The notes under the pieces are model-generated. The model searched no databases. It was not told where the DNA came from and was given only the letters and a program-made list of their open reading frames with translations. Positions 36,682 through 41,020 of a stretch of 41,020 bases of DNA are shown here, piece by piece (positions within the stretch are counted from its first letter, which is position 1; every line of letters begins with the position of its first letter). The position numbers and the translations under genes were made by a program. Source of the stretch: Butyrivibrio hungatei NK4A153 (GTDB taxonomy: Bacteria; Bacillota; Clostridia; Lachnospirales; Lachnospiraceae); assembly GCF_000424465.1 (NCBI RefSeq), contig NZ_AUJY01000022.1, positions 1 to 41,020 on the forward strand, in the 5' to 3' direction.

Positions 36682-37572
36682 TTGCATAAATTTCTAAGAG
36701 CAGTCGGTTTTTCTAAAATAAAAGACAGGAATGAGTTGACCGGATTAATTACCGATTCTATTCAGAAATCTTCAAGAAGAGGATATGTGTCCATAGAGGA
36801 TAATGTTATTCTTGCAGAGTTCATGCATGACTATGCAAATGAAAAAATAGGACTCGCGGTATGTGGGGAATTTGATGAACAAGATAAGTTCATATATGAG
36901 TATTACTATCCGTACATAGTCCCTTCGCAGATCAGTACGGAAGAAGATATAACAATTGAACGCCATGCAGCCCAGTATTCATATGCAGGAATCTGTAATG
37001 AAAACAGGGTTGGCGTTTCACTTATCTTTTACCTTCAGAATATAATTCCTTACATCAAGTATGAGAATGAGGATCACTTTCCTGTCAGAGGAACGACACT
37101 TAGTTTGTCTGCGCTGTCAATAAAGGGTCAGATAATGATGCCGATTGCAAAGACAGAACAACAAATACAAGTGGCCAAAAAGAAAACCAGTTATAGGAAC
37201 AAACTTATAGATAATGCAAGACGAGGTGATGAAGCAGCAATTGAATCACTGACTCTTGACGACATGGACATATACACAACGCTTTCGAGAAAAATCAGAA
37301 AGCAGGATGTGTATAGTCTGGTAGATACATATTTTATGCCATACGGAGTTGAGTGTGATCACTACTCCGTTTTGGGAGAGATAGTCAAAGTTGATAAGAC
37401 GGAGAACTATCTGACAAAAGAAGTTATACACATAATGAGGATTAATTGTAACGGACTTGAGTTCGATTTGTGTATAAACGATGCCGACTTGCTTGGCGAA
37501 CCGGCAGTCGGAAGAAGATTTAAAGGTAACATTTGGATGCAGGGATATATCAATTTTCCCGGAACAAATTAA
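36682..37572 (+). CDS. DUF3881-family protein of unknown function
   Basis: A 296-residue soluble protein. It matches what I know of DUF3881, a family largely confined to Lachnospiraceae and relatives. Conserved-looking blocks are MHKFLRAVGFSKIKDRNEL at the start, VCGEFDEQDKFIYEYYYPY near 55, RVGVSLIFYLQNIIPYIKYEN near 107, and EDMDIYTT-type acidic text before VDTYFMPYGVECDHYSVLGEI near 215. No catalytic motif is recognised. It starts with TTG after AAAGGTG and lies 29 bp after serS and 14 bp before deoD, so probably in one transcript. The C-terminus NGLEFDLCINDADLLGEPAVGRRFKG resembles a small beta domain (inference). Confidence 0.83.
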   Translation: MHKFLRAVGFSKIKDRNELTGLITDSIQKSSRRGYVSIEDNVILAEFMHDYANEKIGLAVCGEFDEQDKFIYEYYYPYIVPSQISTEEDITIERHAAQYSYAGICNENRVGVSLIFYLQNIIPYIKYENEDHFPVRGTTLSLSALSIKGQIMMPIAKTEQQIQVAKKKTSYRNKLIDNARRGDEAAIESLTLDDMDIYTTLSRKIRKQDVYSLVDTYFMPYGVECDHYSVLGEIVKVDKTENYLTKEVIHIMRINCNGLEFDLCINDADLLGEPAVGRRFKGNIWMQGYINFPGTN

Positions 37573-37586
37573 TAGAGAAGGAGAAA

Positions 37587-38300
37587 ATGGATATGGCTAC
37601 ACCTCATAACAGTGCCGAAAAAGGCGACATCGCAAAGACCGTGCTTATGCCCGGCGATCCACTCAGAGCAAAATTCATTGCAGAGAATTTCCTCACAGAC
37701 GTTAAGTGCTTTAATGAAGTAAGAGGAATGCTTGGATTTACAGGTAAGTATCAGGGAAAAGAAGTGTCTGTAATGGGACATGGAATGGGAATTCCTTCAA
37801 TCGGAATCTACACTTATGAACTTTTTAACTTTTATGATGTGGATAACATCATTAGAGTTGGAAGTGCCGGTGGATTAAAAGAGGATGTTAATGTAATGGA
37901 CATCGTCTTCGCAATGGGTGCTCACACAGATTCCAACTACGGATTCCAGTTTGGACTTCCCGGAACATTCTGTCCGACAGCAAGTTATGACTTGTTAGAG
38001 AAAGCAGTAAACATAGCGAGAGAGAAGAAGGTAAAATTCCATGTAGGTAACGTACTTTCTTCAGATGCATTTTATAAGAAGTGCAACGAGAGCGAACTCT
38101 ACAAGAACATGGGAGCACTCGCAGTCGAAATGGAGACAGTAGCACTTTACATGAATGCAGCAGAAGCTAAGAAGAATGCACTTACAATCCTTACAATATC
38201 AGACCATCTCTTCAAGGCAGGAGAACTTACTGCAAAAGAAAGAGAGACAGGATTTACTGATATGATGGAGATTGCACTTAAGACAGCAATCCAGCTTTGA
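37587..38300 (+). CDS. deoD: Purine-nucleoside phosphorylase, DeoD type
   Basis: Splits purine nucleosides with phosphate to free base and (deoxy)ribose-1-phosphate in salvage. The 237-residue length fits the hexameric DeoD group. Motifs: MPGDPLRAKFIAENFL near 20, GHGMGIPSIGIYTYELFNFY near 63, IRVGSAGG near 87, VEMETVALYMNA near 178 and the catalytic Asp in TISDHLFKAGE near 204. The start at 37587 follows AAGGAG; the longer frame overlaps the DUF3881 gene. It completes purine salvage together with mtnN in the same fold superfamily, but is not in that operon. Confidence 0.96.
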   Translation: MDMATPHNSAEKGDIAKTVLMPGDPLRAKFIAENFLTDVKCFNEVRGMLGFTGKYQGKEVSVMGHGMGIPSIGIYTYELFNFYDVDNIIRVGSAGGLKEDVNVMDIVFAMGAHTDSNYGFQFGLPGTFCPTASYDLLEKAVNIAREKKVKFHVGNVLSSDAFYKKCNESELYKNMGALAVEMETVALYMNAAEAKKNALTILTISDHLFKAGELTAKERETGFTDMMEIALKTAIQL

Positions 38301-38355
38301 GAGTGAATCAGATTATTGAATATTTGAAATAAAAATATTTATAAGTATTGCAAAA

Positions 38356-38402
38356 CACAATTTTCAGGGAAGCGCTTTGTTATGCGTTTCCCTTGAATTG
38401 TG
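38356..38402 (+). repeat. Long imperfect hairpin before the tRNA gene
   Basis: Bases 38356-38375 and 38384-38402 form an almost complete inverted repeat of about 19 bp with an 8-nt loop (core AGGGAAGCGC/GCGTTTCCCT). No T-run follows. It lies 55 bp after deoD, and its right arm contains the -35 box of the tRNA promoter. Confidence 0.65.
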
Positions 38403-38421
38403 CCTCAGATTGTGCTAATAT
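38393..38421 (+). promoter_or_regulatory. tRNA-Arg promoter
   Basis: TTGAAT (38393-38398) and TAATAT (38416-38421) are separated by 17 bp, with a predicted start about five bases before the tRNA gene. Confidence 0.7.
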
Positions 38422-38432
38422 ACAAAGGTCAT

Positions 38433-38506
38433 GTTTGCGTAGCTCAGTTGGATAGAGCGTCCGCCTCCTAAGCGGAAGGTCGTGCGTTCGAATCGCATCG
38501 CGAACA
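38433..38506 (+). tRNA. tRNA-Arg (anticodon CCU)
   Basis: A 74-nt cloverleaf: acceptor GTTTGCG/CGCGAAC with one G-U pair, D-loop with AGTTGGATA, anticodon stem TCCGC/GCGGA holding the loop CTCCTAA (anticodon CCT), and T-arm with GTTCGAATC. The discriminator base is A at 38506 and CCA is not encoded. It reads AGG codons. It has its own promoter and terminator. Confidence 0.97.
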
Positions 38507-38508
38507 TT

Positions 38509-38541
38509 AAGAGAAGCTTTTAATCGGGCTTCTCTTTTTTT
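38509..38541 (+). terminator. tRNA-Arg terminator
   Basis: A 9-bp stem, AAGAGAAGC (38509-38517) with GCTTCTCTT (38528-38536), closes a 10-nt loop and is followed by a T-run, directly after the tRNA. Confidence 0.9.
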
Positions 38542-38603
38542 GCATATACAAGAAAATAGAAAAATAATATTCAGATAATGTAAGTGAGAGCAAAGGAGGC
38601 GTT

Positions 38604-39080
38604 ATGGAAATCTGGGATGCATATGATGAAAACTTTAATAAGGTTGATGGAGTAACATTGATTCGAGATGAAGAAATACCTGACGGATATTATCATCTTG
38701 TAAGTGAGATAATCGTAATACATACTGATGGAACTTATCTTATGATGCAAAGAGATTTTAGGAAGCATCTTGGTGGAAAGTGGGAATTAACAGCAGGAGG
38801 ATCAGCTCTTCAAGGAGAAGATTCGCTGGCATGTGCAATAAGAGAACTTAAAGAGGAGACAGGAGTAGTTACAAATAAATTAACAAGAATAGGGCGTGTA
38901 CAACATTGTGGATATAAAACTTTTTATGAAGTATATATGTGTATAACTAATATTCAAAAGGATGAGATTATATTACAAGAAGGAGAGACTTCTTCATACA
39001 AATGGGTTAGTTTAGATGAACTTTCAAAAATGCCAATTGAAGAATTTGCATCGATTCGCTTTCATCAGTTTATTATGTAA
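38604..39080 (+). CDS. NUDIX hydrolase
   Basis: A 158-residue protein that probably hydrolyses a nucleoside diphosphate derivative. The full Nudix box Gx5Ex7REUxEExGU is present from Gly66 to Val88, with REL and EETGV in place and metal ligands Glu81, Glu84 and Glu85. The first 30 residues (EIWDAYDENFNKVDG) resemble the isopentenyl-diphosphate isomerase-like subgroup, which often begins with EIWDxYD, but the substrate cannot be assigned. AAGGAGG lies six bases before the start. It follows the tRNA terminator and so begins a new unit. Confidence 0.9.
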   Translation: MEIWDAYDENFNKVDGVTLIRDEEIPDGYYHLVSEIIVIHTDGTYLMMQRDFRKHLGGKWELTAGGSALQGEDSLACAIRELKEETGVVTNKLTRIGRVQHCGYKTFYEVYMCITNIQKDEIILQEGETSSYKWVSLDELSKMPIEEFASIRFHQFIM

Positions 39081-39138
39081 AGAGAAATAAAAGGGTATAA
39101 TGGGTATAACAAGTTAGAGAGGATAACTGAATTGTAAT

Positions 39139-40113
39139 ATGAAAAGAGATTATTCATTCGATAACATGAAAGTACTACTAATAACTTTGGTAGTATTTGG
39201 GCATGCACTTGAGGAGTTTGGGACAACAGGAAAGTTGGGACTTATAAGGGCGGTGATCTATTCATTCCACATGCCGCTCTTTATTTTTATATCCGGATAT
39301 TTTTCGAAGTCAGATGCAAAGCCGGAGAAATTATTGAAGACAACGATTATTCCGTTCATTATATTTAACACAATCTGGATGTTTACTCAGGGAACTGCGA
39401 TCAACAAAATAAATTTCTTTAAACCTATATATGTATTTTGGTATTTGCTGAGTCTTTTTTTCTGGAGAGTTACCGTAAAATATTTTGACAGGGTAAAAGG
39501 AATAGTAATACTGGCATTCATTGTGGGAATATATTGCGGATGCATAGGAGAAGCGGAGAGGTTTTTTTCAATATCCAGAACCGTATCGTTTTTCCCGTAT
39601 TTCATACTCGGTTACAAATTCAAAAAAGAGAGTATAGATAAGATCAGAAAAGTTCCTAAGATATACAGTCTGGTAATTTTGATTGTTGCTTTCGCAGTTA
39701 CCGTATACTTAAATATCAGAGGCATAATGCCTGTGAAGATGTATGAACTTATCCAGTCGTATAGCGCAACAAAACTTGATAACATTCACGGAATGATATT
39801 GAGGGGAACAATCTACATTATAGCCGTAGTCATCATATTCGCATTAGTAAACCTCATGCCAGATAAAGAATTTCCGATTACAATATACGGACAGCGAACG
39901 CTTTGCATCTATGTCCTTTCAAGTTTTGTGATCATCCCAACTCACAGGTTCATGACAAAAGCAGGAATAAGCATAGAAGAGATGCCTATTCAGATCATAG
40001 TTGCACTTGGCATTTCAGTACTGACATTTATGATCACAGGAAGCAAGTATGTGAACAAAGTGTATAACACACTCATGGATAAAATATGTTATTATCTCAT
40101 AGAAGCTATATAA
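39139..40113 (+). CDS. Acyltransferase-3 family membrane protein
   Basis: A 324-residue polytopic membrane protein with about nine to ten hydrophobic segments. The start RDYSFDNMKVLLITLVVFGHALE has the family Asp-Lys-His pattern (catalytic His near residue 24), and SFHMPLFIFISGYFSK follows near 42. This fits the acyltransferase-3 group related to fucose 4-O-acetylase-type proteins. It would acylate a sugar or surface glycan from acyl donors; the substrate is unknown. It is 58 bp after the Nudix gene and 30 bp before the HAD gene. This is a second surface-acylation candidate besides the MBOAT pair, but there is no sequence relation. Confidence 0.85.
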   Translation: MKRDYSFDNMKVLLITLVVFGHALEEFGTTGKLGLIRAVIYSFHMPLFIFISGYFSKSDAKPEKLLKTTIIPFIIFNTIWMFTQGTAINKINFFKPIYVFWYLLSLFFWRVTVKYFDRVKGIVILAFIVGIYCGCIGEAERFFSISRTVSFFPYFILGYKFKKESIDKIRKVPKIYSLVILIVAFAVTVYLNIRGIMPVKMYELIQSYSATKLDNIHGMILRGTIYIIAVVIIFALVNLMPDKEFPITIYGQRTLCIYVLSSFVIIPTHRFMTKAGISIEEMPIQIIVALGISVLTFMITGSKYVNKVYNTLMDKICYYLIEAI

Positions 40114-40143
40114 CACAATAACTAAGGCAGGAGAAAAGGCTTG

Positions 40144-40764
40144 ATGAAAAATAATATTGAATGGATCTTTTTTGATGTGGGTTCTACTTTGGTAAATGAA
40201 GAAAAGGTTTATTGTCACAGGTTACAGGATATCGCGGACGTTGCCGGTGAGCCGTTTGAAAAAATATATAACATGGCAATAGACTTATACAAAAATAATA
40301 AGAAGGGCGATCTGGAATTAACACGGAAATATAAAGTCTCAGGTTCAAAGTGGTATTTAGAAGAAGAGGAATTATTCGAGGATACAGAAGAAACCTTAAA
40401 GGCATTGAGCCTAAAATATAAGATAGGTATTATAGCAAATCAATCGTTAGGAACAGCAGAAAGACTTGAAAAATTCGGTATAAAAAAATATATAGATCTA
40501 ATAATAGCATCAGCAGAAGAAGGTGTGGAAAAACCTGATAAAAGAATCTTTAACATTGCATTGTCTAAAGCTTCTTGCAATCCGGAAAATGCGGTAATGA
40601 TCGGTGATCGAATTGATAATGACATAGTTCCTGCAAAAGAATTGGGAATGAAAACGATATGGATAAAACAAGGATTTGGTAAATATTGGAATATAACCGG
40701 AGAAAATGAAATTCCGGATGAAGAGATAAATAGTCTGTCAGAATTAAAGGAAAGATTTTTATAA
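40144..40764 (+). CDS. HAD-superfamily hydrolase-like protein
   Basis: A 206-residue cytosolic protein with the HAD fold. Motif I is IFFDVGSTL: the nucleophile Asp11 is present, but the second Asp of the phosphatase pattern DxD is Gly13. Motif II lies in IGIIANQS, motif III is the Lys in GVEKPDKRIF near 138, and motif IV is VMIGDRIDNDIVPAKELGM near 158. The missing second Asp makes a standard phosphomonoesterase reaction doubtful; dehalogenase- or other HAD-type chemistry is possible. The frame opens at TTG 40141 with AGGAG seven bases upstream; the ATG at 40144 differs by one residue. A strong terminator follows. Confidence 0.85.
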   Translation: MKNNIEWIFFDVGSTLVNEEKVYCHRLQDIADVAGEPFEKIYNMAIDLYKNNKKGDLELTRKYKVSGSKWYLEEEELFEDTEETLKALSLKYKIGIIANQSLGTAERLEKFGIKKYIDLIIASAEEGVEKPDKRIFNIALSKASCNPENAVMIGDRIDNDIVPAKELGMKTIWIKQGFGKYWNITGENEIPDEEINSLSELKERFL

Positions 40765-40769
40765 AAAAT

Positions 40770-40815
40770 AAGCATAAGATTTTGCTGAAACATGGGCAAA
40801 ATCTTATGCTTTTTT
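40770..40815 (+). terminator. Strong, probably bidirectional terminator after the HAD gene
   Basis: A perfect 16-bp stem (40770-40785 with 40796-40811) with a 10-nt loop is followed by TTTTTT. An A-run precedes it, so it could also stop transcription from the right. It lies six bases after the stop codon. Confidence 0.93.
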
Positions 40816-40829
40816 ATATCAATTGCTTC

Positions 40830-41020
40830 CCTATGATATAAAACGCTCCGCTATGGATGCGACCGATGCGCAGATGAATTATGCAAGCTAAAGCTTGCGC
40901 GCATCGGCGCGCAAAGAGTTGCAAAGCAACTCTTTGTTCTTTAATAGGAAATTTCGCCTTACGGCGAAATCTTTAATTAAAAGGCCCGGACAAGACCGGG
41001 CCACGCAAAGCGGAGGTATG
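40830..41020 (-). repeat. 191-bp structured repeat, right copy (inverted, reaches window end)
   Basis: The reverse complement matches 245-435 with six mismatches over 191 bases, the last 143 bases of the window being identical to 245-387. All hairpins of the left copy are kept, except that the T/A palindrome at its inner edge is lost. The match continues to the very last base, so the true outer end of the element is not visible on this side. Confidence 0.92.

Overview
This is a replication-origin region of a low-GC Firmicute. It most resembles a Lachnospiraceae of the Butyrivibrio/Pseudobutyrivibrio kind. That assignment is inference from the clostridial gene order around dnaA, the DUF3881 and DUF4446 proteins, a GH51 arabinofuranosidase as in fibre-degrading rumen bacteria, and codon and base composition. 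No 16S gene is present. Gene direction switches at the origin (about 25.3-25.7 kb): nearly all genes to the left are on the minus strand and all genes to the right of about 25.7 kb on the plus strand, so almost everything is co-directional with the predicted forks.

Left edge (1-2.6 kb): a 53-residue acidic protein, a 191-bp structured repeat, two similar element-plus-terminator modules, and an FMN riboswitch with its own near-consensus promoter but no gene behind it; then pgi. 2.6-4.8 kb: mtnN, luxS and a frameshifted RpiR-type regulator form a methyl-cycle/AI-2 cluster. 4.8-12.2 kb: a membrane EAL protein, a stand-alone murG, an MBOAT/SGNH-like pair for surface-polymer acylation, and the GH51 enzyme. 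12.4-16.5 kb: an alpha/beta hydrolase, an AEC transporter, exonuclease III and a periplasmic-binding-like GGDEF protein that directly follows gyrA. 16.5-25.2 kb: gyrA, gyrB, recF, an S4-domain gene, dnaN and dnaA.

The origin is bipartite. The dnaA-rpmH gap holds six perfect DnaA boxes, four of them in two inverted pairs. The dnaN-dnaA gap holds one perfect and two near boxes, 11-bp-phased AATAACA repeats and 14-mers at 21- and 63-bp offsets. To the right lie rpmH, rnpA, yidD, yidC, jag, mnmE, mnmG and rsmG, then two perfect parS sites, parA, parB, a DUF4446 gene, serS, a DUF3881 gene, deoD, a tRNA-Arg(CCU), and a small accessory set (Nudix, acyltransferase, HAD).

The window ends inside a second copy of the 191-bp repeat, inverted relative to the first, so the whole origin block is bracketed by inverted repeats. 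The most unusual item is the orphan FMN riboswitch unit. The origin-linked phased repeats, the c-di-GMP gene downstream of gyrase and the UUU-UGA-C frameshift in the RpiR gene are also worth checking. No phage, insertion sequence, CRISPR array or defence system was recognised.
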